This document shows, piece by piece, positions 22,101 to 30,586 of a stretch of DNA of 64,000 bases. The notes beneath the pieces were generated by a model. The model did not search any database and was not told the origin of the DNA. It worked only from the letters and a program-made list of their open reading frames with translations. The translations under genes and the position numbers were made by a program. Each line of letters begins with the position of its first letter. Positions within the stretch are counted from its first letter, which is position 1. This DNA is from Diadema setosum (lineage: Eukaryota; Echinodermata; Echinoidea; Diadematoida; Diadematidae): the NCBI GenBank assembly GCA_033980235.1, contig CM067072.1:30286759-30350758 (forward strand), read 5' to 3'.

Positions 22101-23020
22101 TATACTTATTTCTCACAGGGCCCCCGTGGAAGGACTCTTTTAATCCAGTTAATGCATTACCCTTTTATGAAAAAACAAAATTGTAGGTTCAGCCACTTGT
22201 AAAATTGGCTTACAAGTTCCACTTCACGAAATGTTATGCCCCCAACATGATATGGTGTATACAGTATGCAGATTGCTTGAAGAGAATTGCTTCTTTCAGT
22301 GGTAGTGATATGTCTAAAGAGTTTTGCACCGGCATCATATTTCCAGTTTTCATCATCCGTAAATAGATTCATTGAGAAGAGTCACTGCTGTTGATGGTAA
22401 TCCCACATCGAAAGACCTTTGTACTCTGATCAGTATTCTAGACTCCGTCATCTACATAAAAGAGATGATCAGCTATTTTCCCCAACTTCAACATGACATC
22501 ATTTAAAAATGAAAGGTTTTTACACGGAGTAGTGTCTGGACATTGCCTGTGCGTCCATATTGCCACTGAACAAAACTCGGTCAAGATGAGGAAAGGTAGA
22601 GATATACCCTCAGACCTCCCAACCTATCTGACTGAAAAATGGGGATGATTTGACTCAAAAATAGGAAAGAAAGAGCAGATCCCATAGGAGTGTGTCGCAA
22701 AATTACCACGAAAAATAGGAAACGCCTATCGAAACTAGAGCTTGGAATGGTAAGAATTCAGATTCTTTCCACCCAATTCAGAAAGGCTGGGAGGTCTGTA
22801 CCCTGTACCTGACTGTGCGCTTGACAGCGAGGGCGCTCTTAACATCTGAATAATTATTATTTCTCTTCACCTGTAGATGGCGCAGCCGGCCGAGCCGAGC
22901 ATGGACGAGGTGGAGAACAAGCAGCGGGTGGAGTACGCCGACTTCAAAGAGGAGGAGAAGAAGTTTCTGGAGGACCTGGGACTCCTCCAGGTGGAGGAGG
23001 AGCCTCTCCCAGAGGTGTAG
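1632..23020 (+). CDS. dnai3: DNAI3/WDR63, axonemal inner-arm dynein intermediate chain (5'-partial, 16 exons)
   Basis: The spliced product (766 residues in the window) aligns from end to end with vertebrate DNAI3/WDR63 from about residue 130 to the C-terminus. This is the WD-repeat intermediate chain of ciliary inner-arm dynein (related to Chlamydomonas IC140), which anchors dynein heavy chains on axonemal doublets; a role in restraining Arp2/3 is also reported for the family. Coding exons: 1632-1808, 3342-3541, 4265-4381, 4898-5009, 5704-5907, 6849-7028, 11142-11264, 13046-13119, 13835-13967, 15550-15634, 16275-16414, 16932-17126, 18512-18716, 19532-19623, 21351-21470, 22877-23020. All junctions are GT-AG and phases are consistent. 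About seven WD repeats are visible, with W-D endings such as VVMWDI, YVAIWDT and VDVWDLL, followed by a charged coiled C-terminus. Introns carry many MITEs. No frameshift or stop was seen. Upstream exons are outside the window. Confidence 0.95.
1836..2309. mobile_element. TTAA-flanked MITE (474 bp)
   Basis: Left TTAACTCTTTATGTGCCATG and right CATGGCACATAAAGATTTAA are inverted with one mismatch in 20 and bounded by TTAA, the target used by piggyBac-type transposases. It begins 28 bp after the exon a donor. No ORF. Confidence 0.8.
2645..2737. mobile_element. 93-bp TTAA mini-MITE, copy 1
   Basis: TTAACATGTTGAGGACG ... CGTCCTCAATGGGTTAA with internal GAGTATACTC palindrome and GGGAAATGCGTGTTGTA. 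Same family at 7856, 9300, 19402 and 31299. Confidence 0.8.
3342..3541 (+). CDS. dnai3: DNAI3 exon b
   Basis: 200 bp, phase 0 to 2, donor GTGAGT. It encodes FTITRVRRDFGAPVNFSD and later VKDGYIECASYEDKSFNLKK, ending GTQTDW. This matches the RKRSEFGAPIKFSD...DAYIEC...STQTKW block of human DNAI3. The acceptor follows a T-rich tract. Confidence 0.93.
3612..3663. repeat. Poly-C followed by (CA)n
   Basis: A C14 run leads directly into ~18 CA units, 70 bp after the exon b donor. Confidence 0.95.
4032..4242. mobile_element. CTGTAAAA MITE family B, copy 1 (211 bp)
   Basis: Ends TACTGTAAAA and TTTTACAGTA. The interior repeats GCGCGGCATGAAATTTT and TTTCGCGAATCTTGGCTCTC. TA duplications suggest a Tc1/mariner-type mobiliser. 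It abuts DNAI3 exon c. Confidence 0.8.
4265..4381 (+). CDS. dnai3: DNAI3 exon c
   Basis: 117 bp. It completes the Trp codon split from the previous exon. It encodes KHPCNKAIQYAPREFSEEER and ends FIERVAPR; PREFSEEE is a family signature. A 211-bp CTGTAAAA MITE ends only 22 bp upstream of the acceptor. Confidence 0.92.
4898..5009 (+). CDS. dnai3: DNAI3 exon d
   Basis: 112 bp, phase 2 to 0. It encodes DLALQQNEIMDVFLDDWKAL and NAFGSKSDNYLK; the ALQQNEIM..F.DDWK..A block is highly conserved in WDR63. Donor GTAGGG. Confidence 0.92.
5340..5660. repeat. (ATC/CAC)n trinucleotide satellite
   Basis: About 300 bp of ATCATCACC-type triplets, ending ~45 bp before DNAI3 exon e. It generates spurious Ile/Thr ORFs on one strand and Met/Val ORFs on the other. 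Confidence 0.97.
5704..5907 (+). CDS. dnai3: DNAI3 exon e: first WD repeat
   Basis: 204 bp, 68 codons, phase 0. It encodes EYQSFTDLQFSKDKVL, VEWHPTIKGVIAVSCAERM and SLILLWSFTDPIHPQ, matching the first WD repeat of human DNAI3 (SWHPTIYGLIAVS...LILFWSFSDPIHPQ). The acceptor lies immediately after a long ATC/CAC microsatellite. Confidence 0.95.
6218..6446. mobile_element. Probable foldback MITE remnant
   Basis: GAAACCCCATTCAATTTGGT near 6221 is inverted at ~6422 (GCAAATTGAATGGGGTTTTC), with further flanking complementarity. Boundaries are uncertain. The rest of the 5908-6848 intron is AT-rich, with a G16 run at ~6525. Confidence 0.5.
6849..7028 (+). CDS. dnai3: DNAI3 exon f: second WD repeat
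   Basis: 180 bp, phase 0. It encodes EAPDDIFGFKFNPSDPNIIA and ACINGQVVMWDISKHVDRL, one of the best conserved segments of the family, followed by a basic linker ending NSMMNL. Donor GTAAGA. Confidence 0.95.
7856..7941. mobile_element. TTAA mini-MITE, diverged copy
   Basis: It retains AACCTGTTGAAGACTGATTT, ACAGGCATTTCCCAT, AATACTTGG and CTCAATGGGTTA in the family order, but the flanking TTAA is lost. Confidence 0.6.
8631..8654 (+). CDS. dnai3: Candidate 24-bp cassette microexon of DNAI3 (RYGRGRDK)
   Basis: Inside the 4.1-kb intron between exons f and g. A strong pyrimidine tract ending TTCTAG precedes 24 bases, followed by a good donor (AAG|GTAAAG). The segment is exactly eight codons, phase 0 on both sides, so including it keeps the frame. 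It would add eight basic residues to the WD2-WD3 linker. The constitutive join already matches the human linker length, so if real this is probably alternative. Spotted by eye; no transcript evidence. Confidence 0.3.
9205..9298. repeat. (CA)n microsatellite
   Basis: About 94 bp of CA with rare interruptions, directly abutting the TTAA mini-MITE that follows. Confidence 0.97.
9300..9392. mobile_element. 93-bp TTAA mini-MITE, copy 3
   Basis: TTAACCTGTTGAGGTTGG ... CATCCTCAACGGGTTAA; same length and internal CGAGTATACTCGGG palindrome as its siblings. Confidence 0.85.
10032..10156. repeat. (TTTA)n microsatellite ending in poly-T/poly-G
   Basis: TTTATTTATCTATT units followed by a T run then G7, within the 7029-11141 intron of DNAI3. 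Confidence 0.95.
11142..11264 (+). CDS. dnai3: DNAI3 exon g
   Basis: 123 bp, phase 0. It encodes PGFEDENADKTPVVRYCAVS, AIEHSHKTAICDIQWVPDHM and E. It matches human RHCAVSSIENGHKKVITDIHW, the start of the third WD repeat. Donor GTAGGA. Confidence 0.93.
11507..12288. mobile_element. 782-bp TTAA element with G-rich terminal palindromes
   Basis: Left TTAACCCTATTCTAACTGGG, right CCCAGTTAGAATAGGGTTAA: perfect 20-bp inverted ends with TTAA. Each end carries a poly-G, GTCAAATTGAC, poly-C palindrome. The interior is AT-rich without an ORF. A relative sits at 27959-28690. Confidence 0.88.
13046..13119 (+). CDS. dnai3: DNAI3 exon h
   Basis: 74 bp, phase 0 to 2. It encodes ITRVGMVVENKQQFCHQILT followed by ASPDG, matching the NRMGSVFENR...CQLVTCSAD segment. 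The final Gly codon is split with the next exon. Confidence 0.9.
13242..13452. mobile_element. CTGTAAAA MITE family B, copy 2
   Basis: GCTGTAAAATGAGAAATATT ... GCGTTTTACAGTA; inverted relative to the copy at 4032, with the same GAGAGCCAAGATT core. Confidence 0.78.
13835..13967 (+). CDS. dnai3: DNAI3 exon i: end of WD3
   Basis: 133 bp. It encodes YVAIWDTRPPKGQTPTVD, then TTFKHLDLTWKPVIK. This matches ICFWDIRPQKPLTP...TFLHLDLSWKPLTK in human DNAI3. Donor GTGAGG. Confidence 0.94.
14139..14351. mobile_element. CTGTAAAA MITE (variant, 213 bp)
   Basis: TACTGTAAAAGTGGATATTT ... AAAATTTCCACTTTTACAGTA with many TTTTCGCG/CGCGAAAA words. TA target duplications. Confidence 0.8.
14413..14807. mobile_element. 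TATACAACACC MITE, copy 1
   Basis: ATTATACAACACCTATTTAG at the left and GTTCGAGGTGTTGTATAA at the right. Shares interior ATTGGTCGATTGCC and a GTGCCATTGC-like word with the copy at 24064. Confidence 0.65.
15550..15634 (+). CDS. dnai3: DNAI3 exon j
   Basis: 85 bp, phase 0 to 1. It encodes IPINRMEGSGDYCPTRVSLQ then ERQGDRSVS, aligning with the variable linker around DHCPTKISL in human DNAI3. Donor GTAAGT. Confidence 0.88.
15923..16132. mobile_element. CTGTAAAA MITE family B, copy 3
   Basis: TACTGTAAAACACGATATTT ... CTTGTTTTACAGTA; closely similar to and in the same orientation as the copy at 4032-4242. Confidence 0.82.
16275..16414 (+). CDS. dnai3: DNAI3 exon k
   Basis: 140 bp, phase 1 to 0. 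A charged, Ser/Gly-rich linker is followed by EAATTKFFVGTQ, matching DFCTKFFVGTEEGEV of the family at the start of the fourth WD repeat. Confidence 0.9.
16932..17126 (+). CDS. dnai3: DNAI3 exon l: WD4/WD5
   Basis: 195 bp, phase 0. It encodes EGELVYADWKLEKDTDSGRL and later RSPFFKDLLLVVGGWTFSLW then KEGKE. Human has EGEVIYTDWKMEKD...RSPFYNDIILTVGGWNVAIWKEG. Its last ~30 bp and donor seeded a minisatellite in the following intron. Confidence 0.94.
17097..17850 (+). repeat. Minisatellite derived from the DNAI3 exon l/donor junction (~9 units, 75-90 bp)
   Basis: The last ~30 bp of exon l (CCTTCTCCCTCTGGAAGGAG...) and ~60 bp of the following intron recur at ~17187, 17277, 17367, 17446, 17521, 17600, 17688 and 17766. 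Several copies keep a GGTGGG donor-like word at the original position. Later copies diverge (CTTTTTCCCTTTGG). Confidence 0.92.
18512..18716 (+). CDS. dnai3: DNAI3 exon m: WD6
   Basis: 205 bp, phase 0 to 1. It encodes FGPLLVSAGAAKPLTAAYWS and TAEGNVDVWDLLDKTHEPSL, matching GYIDIWDLLEKTHEPAQSQN in human. GC-rich compared with its introns. Donor GTAAGT. Confidence 0.95.
18760..18840 (-). repeat. tRNA-like SINE fragment
   Basis: Minus strand: GGTTCAAGTCC matches the RNA polymerase III B box, preceded ~45 bp upstream by ACGCTCAGAGG (near A box). It lies 40 bp after DNAI3 exon m. No cloverleaf that I would call a functional tRNA. Confidence 0.5.
19402..19492. mobile_element. TTAA mini-MITE, copy 4 (91 bp)
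   Basis: TTAACCCATTGAAGACGAAT ... CCCTCCTCAACAGATTAA, ending 39 bp before the acceptor of DNAI3 exon n. Confidence 0.82.
19532..19623 (+). CDS. dnai3: DNAI3 exon n: WD7
   Basis: 92 bp. It encodes KQQLLAVTDKIGTLHILEVP then WTLRNPTPNE, matching KQQFIATADYYGTLHILEIPWTL. This is the last blade of the propeller. Confidence 0.95.
19690..19842. mobile_element. Small hairpin MITE
   Basis: TACCAAAGTGTGATGTCATA and its inverted form CTGTGACATCATCACTTTGA flank ~110 bp. No ORF. Confidence 0.55.
21351..21470 (+). CDS. dnai3: DNAI3 exon o: C-terminal coiled segment
   Basis: 120 bp, phase 0. It encodes LSSFTYYIDREVRRLDYQQE and DNKRRLDQEEAQKK, matching VNHYFEREVKHLEYVEQRKK in human. Highly charged helix. 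Confidence 0.92.
21524..21889. mobile_element. 366-bp near-perfect palindrome (hairpin MITE)
   Basis: TTTAAAGGGGAAGGCTAGTA at the left is mirrored by TACTAGCCTTCCCCTTTA at the right. Complementarity runs almost unbroken through ~165-bp arms to a short loop at about 21700. It begins 54 bp after the DNAI3 exon o donor. Confidence 0.9.
22612..22799. mobile_element. Short TIR element (AGACCTCCCAACCT)
   Basis: Left CAGACCTCCCAACCTATCTGA, right TTCAGAAAGGCTGGGAGGTCTG; ~186 bp, AT-rich interior. Confidence 0.7.
22877..23020 (+). CDS. dnai3: DNAI3 terminal coding exon
   Basis: 144 bp including the TAG stop at 23018-23020. It encodes KQRVEYADFKEEEKKFLEDL then GLLQVEEEPLPEV, resembling MDYESYLELEKTVLINLGLI at the human C-terminus. 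The 3'UTR follows; no canonical AATAAA was seen within about 500 bp. Confidence 0.9.
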   Translation: MAQPAEPSMDEVENKQRVEYADFKEEEKKFLEDLGLLQVEEEPLPEV

Positions 23021-24063
23021 TCAGGGGGAGGAGCCAAGAGGCTCCACCCGTCACGTAGGCACGTGTGTGAGATGGAAACAAGACTCGTAGGGTGATGAAA
23101 CCAGTTCATTGTGTTAACGAAGTGGTGATGAGTTCTTGGCAATCACAGTCACTTGAGAGAAAACTCTGAGGGATTTTATAAATGTAAGTGGATATGAAAA
23201 TGAAGAATAAGGGGAAAAAAAATGTCTGTAGTATCAGTGCAGGGTAATATAATTGGGCTTGTTATTAATCATCATGGGCGACAGATTGGCACTTTGCCAA
23301 TTATCCACTCACTGTTACAGCATATTACCGAGATCTACCAGAGGGTAGTGAGGCCTCAAGTATTGACCTTTTTCAAGTCTTTCTCTATAATTTTCTATTC
23401 ATATAGCATCCAACCCGGACTGCACGCATCGCAGTTTCATATCCAGAAACCGACAATTGCGTGCTACATGATAGTACTTAGCTGTGTTTACTGACCTTCA
23501 AGAGCCATGCTGATTTACAATGGGGTATGTTTTCAGTCCGAGGTCACGCTTTGTTTTAGCCTCTCCTAACCAGTGCATGGGTTCATGGCGTTACAAAAGA
23601 TTTTTCCTCCACTAACATGTACCGGTACTTGTTCAAATGGACATTTCAGCAAAGGCCCAATACTCAGAACACGCAAGTGGCCATTCGTTTTACTTGCCCA
23701 ACAATGAGTGTTCATATTTCCCTCGGCAAGCAGGTAGGTCAGATTATAGCATCGTGGGGTGTGATACTGGCAGCTAGCTTACTTCCTAATCATTGTCCAT
23801 CATAACAGGCCTAATAATAGCCACAAGTATGAGAGTGCTTGAGGTCTCTGAATATTTTCAGATGCTATAAAGCGTGACAGCAAACTTTACAAAACCGGCT
23901 GTCTACGGCAGTAACGATAAAAGTATTCCTTGGGTACACAACCAGTTTGCTTTGTCGCAATTGAGTGGTTGTCTATTCCTATCCTTTGTTATATACATCA
24001 TTAGAAACCCAAAAGTGGTGGCACGGGATGTAAGGTTGTGTTTGCTATTGTTTAACAATTGTC

Positions 24064-24325
24064 GATTATACAACACCCACACGGATTCTTGGTGCCCAAT
24101 TGGTCGACTGCCTATTGCGTGACCTTCGCTGAAAGTGCCATTGCGTGCTTTCACCATCCAGTTTGCAACAGCTGCCAAACTTTTTTGGATAGGCTAGCAC
24201 AGCCAAACAATTGCTCTTCATCCAACTTGCAGTTTTCCACAAATGTTGTGCCATGAGAAATGGCTGTAATTATAATACCAAATCCTTCACATGGACCAAG
24301 CCCATAGATGTCCGAGGTGTTGTAG
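24064..24325. mobile_element. TATACAACACC MITE, copy 2
   Basis: GATTATACAACACCCACACG ... GTCCGAGGTGTTGTAGAAA, sharing CAATTGGTCGACTGCC with the copy at 14413. It lies in the intergenic space after DNAI3. Confidence 0.65.
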
Positions 24326-25337
24326 AAACATACAGTAAATTGCCTTTGTGCACATGATAAAACAAAGATTTCAATTCTACTTCACTGTGCGGAAGAGTGT
24401 ATCTCATATCTTACCAAATCCGAAATTTTGTACTATCGCACTTGGCACCATACACAATTCGTCTATTTGACCCTATTTGACCCTTGACTCTGGCTGTACA
24501 TTGTATGTGTGTGAAATATGTTTACACTTGACTCATTGGCATAAATGGGGTGAACGAAAGTGTAACATACACCATGTACTATGAATCATTGTAAAGTGGC
24601 TTTGTATCAAATGACATATTACACAGTACCTCTTTCCTGTATGGGCTAATCCAATCTGAAATTCTCTCCCACATTTTTCTCGCTAGATTAACCCATTAGT
24701 AGCTGAACTGCCCTAAACTGCGATAAGTTTCCCCTAAAGATTTTCTCTCTTAATTCAGATCTGAAATCCCGATACCCAACATCTTGATGACACTGTACGT
24801 AGGTCAATGTACTTTTCCGAGTCCAGATAGATGAAACATACAACAGTTTGACCGCAGACGAAACTACAGGTGTGTAGATGTGTGAAGGAATTTGTGACCC
24901 AGAATTAGGGCCTTTGGGAAAATTGTGTTCAGGCAACACACAGGGGAAGTATACAGTACGACATCCAAACTTGAATGACTTTTCATCATTTGAAATGTTG
25001 ATGATGTAGAATGATCTGAAGGAGATCTGTGATACCAATAGTCGAGTTATTGGAATGTTACTGTGCATAGTCGACTGTACATATTCAATAGATTGTTGTA
25101 CACTGTATGATGAAATGATATGTAAATACTGCTATTTTAAATGTAAAGTATTTTGTATATTTCACTATATGCTGGTTTGTTGAGCTGGTTATAGTATGAT
25201 GATATGTTAGAACCATTAAAAGCCATTGAGCAAACTCATCTGCTCGAGACTTCATTGCACTTCTTTGTGTGAGCATGTCAAATGTAAATTGTTTTGTATT
25301 GTTTACACATTAATTTCATGATAAGAAAAGATTTGCC

Positions 25338-25726
25338 TTAAAGGGACTGTACAGTACTGGTTGAGGTGGGGATTCATGTTTTGAACATTCCTAATTGAGA
25401 TAATTAGAAACCTCTTATGAAATATGAAAGAGCATGTTATTCTAAGAAGGATTCAACGTTTATTTGATGAAAATCGGTTTTGAAATGGCTGAGATATCAA
25501 AAAAAGTGATAATAATAATAAAGGTGACAGGCCACGCCTTTTATTAGGATTTCTTTGTTTTACCTTGTTTTTGGATATCTCAGCCATTTCAAAAGCGATT
25601 TTCATCAAATAAACTTTTGATACCCCTTAGAATTGTCTTTGACATCCCATAGAGTGGTTTCTGAATTTCTCACAAAACATTAAAAGCTAAATCCTCACCT
25701 CGACCAGAACTGTACAGTCCCTTTAA
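25338..25726. mobile_element. Hairpin MITE family A, copy 2
   Basis: TTAAAGGGACTGTACAGTAC ... GAACTGTACAGTCCCTTTAA with arms containing GATATCTCAGCCATTTCAAA. The best-preserved copy of the family here. Confidence 0.88.
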
Positions 25727-26010
25727 AATAAAACTGGATGTTTCATGATATGAAGTGCAAAATTCTTGCACACCTGCAAACTAGTGTGTGTTCACCATAT
25801 CAAAATGTTTATCCTCCATACAAAAGAAAATATGAGAAGCCTAACTTTTTTTTTTCATTTGATCCACTGTAACAAGTAATGTGCTGGATGGCCTGAATAT
25901 GAATCTGCAACTACATGTAATTCATTGCATCAGACAAAATTTGCTTTTTTGGGGTTGCAAGGGTTTCATAATATCCCCTGCTCATTGGACATGTACCACA
26001 TCTGGCAAAA

Positions 26011-26015
26011 AACAA

Positions 26016-26042
<27 letters not shown>
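26011..26042. repeat. (CA)n microsatellite
   Basis: About 14 CA units followed by AAACAAACG. Confidence 0.9.
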
Positions 26043-26046
<4 letters not shown>

Positions 26047-26629
26047 AACGAGCACACACCACAAATAAGAACGAATGTGCAAACAAAAAGAAAAACAATG
26101 TCACTTCCATCAGAGTGCTTTGCTTAAATTGCAGGCTGTAAGTACTGTGACAAAGTTTGCCTAACTGGAAGGGAAAAAAAAAAGACTGTATGAAAAGCAC
26201 AGTGGGTCCCGTTTTGAGATGCATAATGCAGAGATTATCCAACTGACGACTATATTTGGCCTGCATTACATTTTTTATGTTTACTGATATATCATATACT
26301 TTGCTAACTAGACATCAATTAGGAAGTCCATAATGGTTTATCTGTTTCCAAGCAACAAAACTTTTGTCTCCTGTTGACACTGGCAGAAATACACTCATAA
26401 ATATAAATTCAAATGTAGTCACAGCTGTCAACCTTTCCGCAAATGCCCATCCCAAACCACTGGTTCTGTTAAAACGCTTTATCTACAGAATGTCTGACTT
26501 GTTTATGATCATCAAGGTCAATTTTGGTTTACCGTATGAAGCTCCTACAAAGAAAAAAAAACCCCCAAAAATCAGCATTTTTTTTTTCAATTACATAGTT
26601 CACATTTTACAGTTAACATTCATGCTTAT

Positions 26630-27316
26630 TACAGTAGGACCTCAATTAACTGGCCGTCGATTATCCAGATTCTCTGTTATCTGGACGTCGAGTGTCAGAC
26701 ATTTTTTGAAGTTTTCAAGTATTTTTTAACAGTGCCAAATCTCACTCAAAACAAACACGCGTTCAATCATTTATCGTGCAAATACACAATGGGACATATT
26801 CCACTCATCGCAGCGGAACAGTTAATGAGATGAGGTCAATGACTGGTGCCGTGCTTGTCACTGGTATCGAGTGCACAGCAGTGGTTACAGTACAATATAG
26901 CAGCAGTATTTAGTGATTCACAATACAATAGATCTCATTGCAACTGACTGATTATTTACATCGATGTAGGGCAATTTGTCAATGAGTTGGAAAAAAAAAA
27001 AAAAAACCTCTACGGAAGAATTTAATGAATTTGAATTGATCTCATTGTCGGCTTTTATCAATAAAACTAAACAATACATGAGGGATATTTTACTTACAAT
27101 TATTTCATTTCATTTCCGTACCAATTTATGAAGTTTGATACATGAAAATATCATACACATAATCGCGATATTTAGTAAATTGGTAATAACGTGGTGTACC
27201 CCTTGCATGATATGCTAGATAGTGATGTATTTGAGCTTTTCTTTCTTATCCGGCCAAATCGATTATCTGGACTCCCGCCAGTCCTGACGGGGTTGGATAA
27301 TCGAGGTTCTACTGTA
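26630..27316. mobile_element. pogo/Tigger-like non-autonomous DNA transposon (687 bp)
   Basis: Ends CAGTAGGACCTCAATTAACT and GGATAATCGAGGTTCTACTG flanked by TA. The inward continuations (ATTATCCAGATTC / CGATTATCTGGACTC) also pair. CAGTAGAACCTC..ATTATC ends are characteristic of pogo/Tigger elements. No transposase ORF. Confidence 0.82.
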
Positions 27317-27639
27317 AATCATTATGGGAAAAGCAATTTTGGTGCAAGAGTAACAGTTGGCACGTCCATAAGCCTTCATCACCCGGGTTTACTTATTGAG
27401 ACACACATAAGTTACCATACACCGTTTGATACCATGTGCTTGTGTATATTGCAATATGTATGCACCAATTCAGAAAACATGATGTGAGCCTGCAAAAGGA
27501 GCAGGATGGCAAACCTGCAAGCTCAGCAAAATTCCAGTTTAGCATCAGTTTGAGTACAACTCCCGTCAAATTTGACACATCTTGTTAAACAAGATTTATA
27601 GATGGAACCTTAAGTCCAAAGTTCAACCTACTGGTGGAG

Positions 27640-27900
27640 AAATGCCAACTGAAGTTTAAAGCAGTACCGTATGTCTCCAATGGATACAGGCACAGGGAAT
27701 ATGGCTACTATCAATGCCCTGACAGGGCCAGGTGGGATATCTGCACTGCTCTCTGTCGAACCCAACTGCCAGCGATGTCCTGCATTGGTGGTAGCACGCA
27801 GATCATTTCTCTTTCAACCCCTGAACATGAGGTCAGGACACATTCACCATGGCTCAGCTGCATTTTCCGCCCTAACATTTCTCTCTCTCCCTGAAATGAA
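27640..27900. other. GC-richer unassigned segment with ORFs in several frames
   Basis: Three overlapping ORFs of 86-142 codons cross this interval (two plus, one minus) and composition is richer in GC than the flanks. None matches a family I recognise and no convincing splice pair selects one frame. It may be a decayed exon or unrecognised repeat. Confidence 0.3.
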
Positions 27901-27958
27901 GAAAAATAGAACAAATGGGGAAAAGAAGAGAAAGTTATCACACACAACAAAAAGTTCT

Positions 27959-28690
27959 TTAACCCTAATTTGGGCCGGACTTTTTTGGCTATGCTAAAAC
28001 TGGAGAGGGGCGGATTCCGCCCCCCCCCCCCTCGGCCATCAGTGGCGTGATCTTGACGAAATTTGGTATGCGTGTCAACCCCGTCGTAATCTACAAGATT
28101 GTCATAAGATTTTTTTAAGCAATTAATTTCTAATTTCAATTAATCAATTATGCAAATTAAGCCCAAGATCGTATCTTAGCCTAATTAAAAGCATTGAGAG
28201 TCTACTTTTTGGTTTATATATCTGTTTTAGCATGTTCAACAATCGTACATCATAAAAACTTCCACAAGTAATTTTAACTCTTATGTATTTTACTGTTTTC
28301 ACAATTTCTTATGTATTTCATTGTTTTTCGACTTTTGATTTTTCTTTGTTTTTTATTGGAAAATTTCACAGCCCACTTTCTACCATAATTAGCATAAAAT
28401 TAATCAATGAAAGTAATTAATTGTAAAAATAATCAGGTTTTTATGACTTCCATGACAGAGCACTGTTTTCCATAGGAAATGTACACAAAATCACAAAATT
28501 GTGCCCGTTTTGGGGTGACAAGCCGTTACAAAAATGGGCGTGGCTTTGACAAAGTATGTGCGGATGTTGCAAATTTGGTCTTAAAAGTTGTGCGAGACTT
28601 GAACAAAGAAAGTCAAGAAGCCTCGCGACAAGGCCTTCTCGTGTTACAGAATTATAGCGTGAAATGTCGAGGGGGGCGGATTCTGCCCAT
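27959..28690. mobile_element. Diverged relative of the 782-bp TTAA element
   Basis: TTTAACCCTAATTTGGGCCG start, then GGGGCGGATTCCGCCCCC; near the other end GGGGGGCGGATTCTGCCC. It shares AATTATGCAAATTAA-type interior words with 11507-12288. The distal TTAA is not intact. Confidence 0.55.
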
Positions 28691-30439
28691 GGACAGGTTC
28701 CTTGTTTGGTCAATAGCAAGTGAGAATGTTGATAGGCAAATGATTCAAGTAAAACACACATATGGTTAACACATATACTCTGAAAATAATTTGTAGAATG
28801 ATAAACAGGCAGATAATTAGATCGTTTGGACTCGGGAACTACCAACAATCCTATTTACAATTACATGTATTTCATTTTCAACAATATAGCATGTGACCCT
28901 TAAAAACATTCATAATCAGCAACAGCAGTCTGGACAATGAGAATTTTCTCATCATGATAAGATCCCATCAAAACAGACTCTCAAAAGTTGCGAAAAAATA
29001 GACATAAGTAGTCATGCAGAGGGCCCCAACACATAATGCCCCACTTGCTGTTATTAACTTTCAGTGTATGTTTGTGGCAATTACAAAGTATTTTGGATAG
29101 TGAAGTGTAAACTTGTACTTTAAAGCTAACAGTGAAACCATCTTACTATTGTACATAAGTTTACGGCATATTATAGCAGGTCATTTTTTTGTGAAACAGG
29201 ACTTCCCTACGATTTCACAAATGGTTGAATTCGCGATTGTGAAATGCAGGACAGAACAGAGAAATGTAGGCATGCACGAAGCATGCCCGAAGAATTCACA
29301 TCAGGATCAGAGTTGATATTTTCGAATGTTGTTAAATTCACAAATAAAAAAGGACCCGTCTCACAAAATTTGCGAAATACTGTATATGGCTCATGCATTA
29401 TTCAGTATCGTAGTTTACTTGTAGGCCTGTGAGTTCAAACATTGTGTATAAAGAGATAGGGGGAGGGGGAAAGTTTCACTTGTTTCCAATGACAAGTTGA
29501 GCATTCAAATCTTCCAAATGGAGTGGAAGTGTTTGCCAAAGAATAAGAAGCATTTTATCCTGTGATGTCACATGCACAAAGTGGTATATTACATGTAGTT
29601 TGCTGTATTCTGCATGCTACAGACATGAAACTCACGTATCCTGCACAGTGAGCGTTACAAAATGTACCTCTCCACCTCAAAGTGTGATAAGGTGCGACGT
29701 GCACTACGTTTGTTTACAAAATGATTTACAAAACATACACCTGGTTGTGATTCTTGAAGTATGTATAGGAAAGCGGAGCATCCCCCTTCTTTCGATCTCA
29801 TTGTATATCATATGCCCTTTGCTCCACATACTGTTGATTACAAAGTAGCTAAATTGTCTCTTCCTAATATTTCACTTTGACATTTTCAATGGCTTCTCTG
29901 AGTTAAAGCAACATATCACAGTATGAGTTTATTATGCAAGCAGTCACCACATCTGCAGAAATACCATCCAAAGAGCACATGAAAATGACAGAGAGGCTGA
30001 AGTACGGCACCAAGATTGAAAAACAATGTATGAATCCATGAGAACTTGTCTATACAATATCTTGGGGGTATGAGGACAAATAATCAGTCAACCCTCTGTG
30101 TATTCTCAGTGTCTCTTACCACAGCAAACCCCATGGCGTTGGACACATTGTCCAAAGTCCCTGGCACAGCAGGGGTTAACTGGTATCATACCATAGATTG
30201 AAAACAAAATATTAATAAGAGATCCAACAAACCAACCAAACAATAACTAGTAAAAACCCTCAAACAGTGAAAGTTAGTTGTAAAGTACCTTAAAAAAGGA
30301 AATAAAAAAAAAATGAAAAGAAGGTTTATCTTCAAGTGTAAAGAAATTACTCTTTGGCATCAAGAGTTTGTTAATTCATCACTGACTCTCATGAGCAGAG
30401 TAGTATACAGAGGACCAGAAAACTCACCAGTCCTGTCCC

Positions 30440-30586
30440 TCATAACAGGTAGTCTTCAATGACCTTCTGAATGCCCTTGAGAACGGCTGGCGAGTAGTCT
30501 TCCAGCGCCAGACTCAGGAGGAGCGGCTTCGACTCCGACTTTAGGACCTGGCTTGCTATGTTTCGGGCGAACACATGGATCACCGG
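30440..30586 (-). CDS. psmg3: PSMG3 exon 4 (stop codon)
   Basis: 147 bp, 48 codons plus TGA: PVIHVFARNIASQVLKSESK, then LLLSLALEDYSPAVLKG and IQKVIEDYLL. It matches IHVFAKNL...LLAVAVKDKSMEGLKALREVI in human. Confidence 0.93.
   Translation of the reverse strand, partial: PVIHVFARNIASQVLKSESKPLLLSLALEDYSPAVLKGIQKVIEDYLL

Larger units (their letters stand above)
23021..30439. other. Intergenic space between convergent DNAI3 and PSMG3
   Basis: Contains the 3'UTRs of both genes and the MITEs, CA repeat and pogo-like element listed separately. No further exon with conserved coding sequence and splice sites was found on either strand. Confidence 0.7.
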
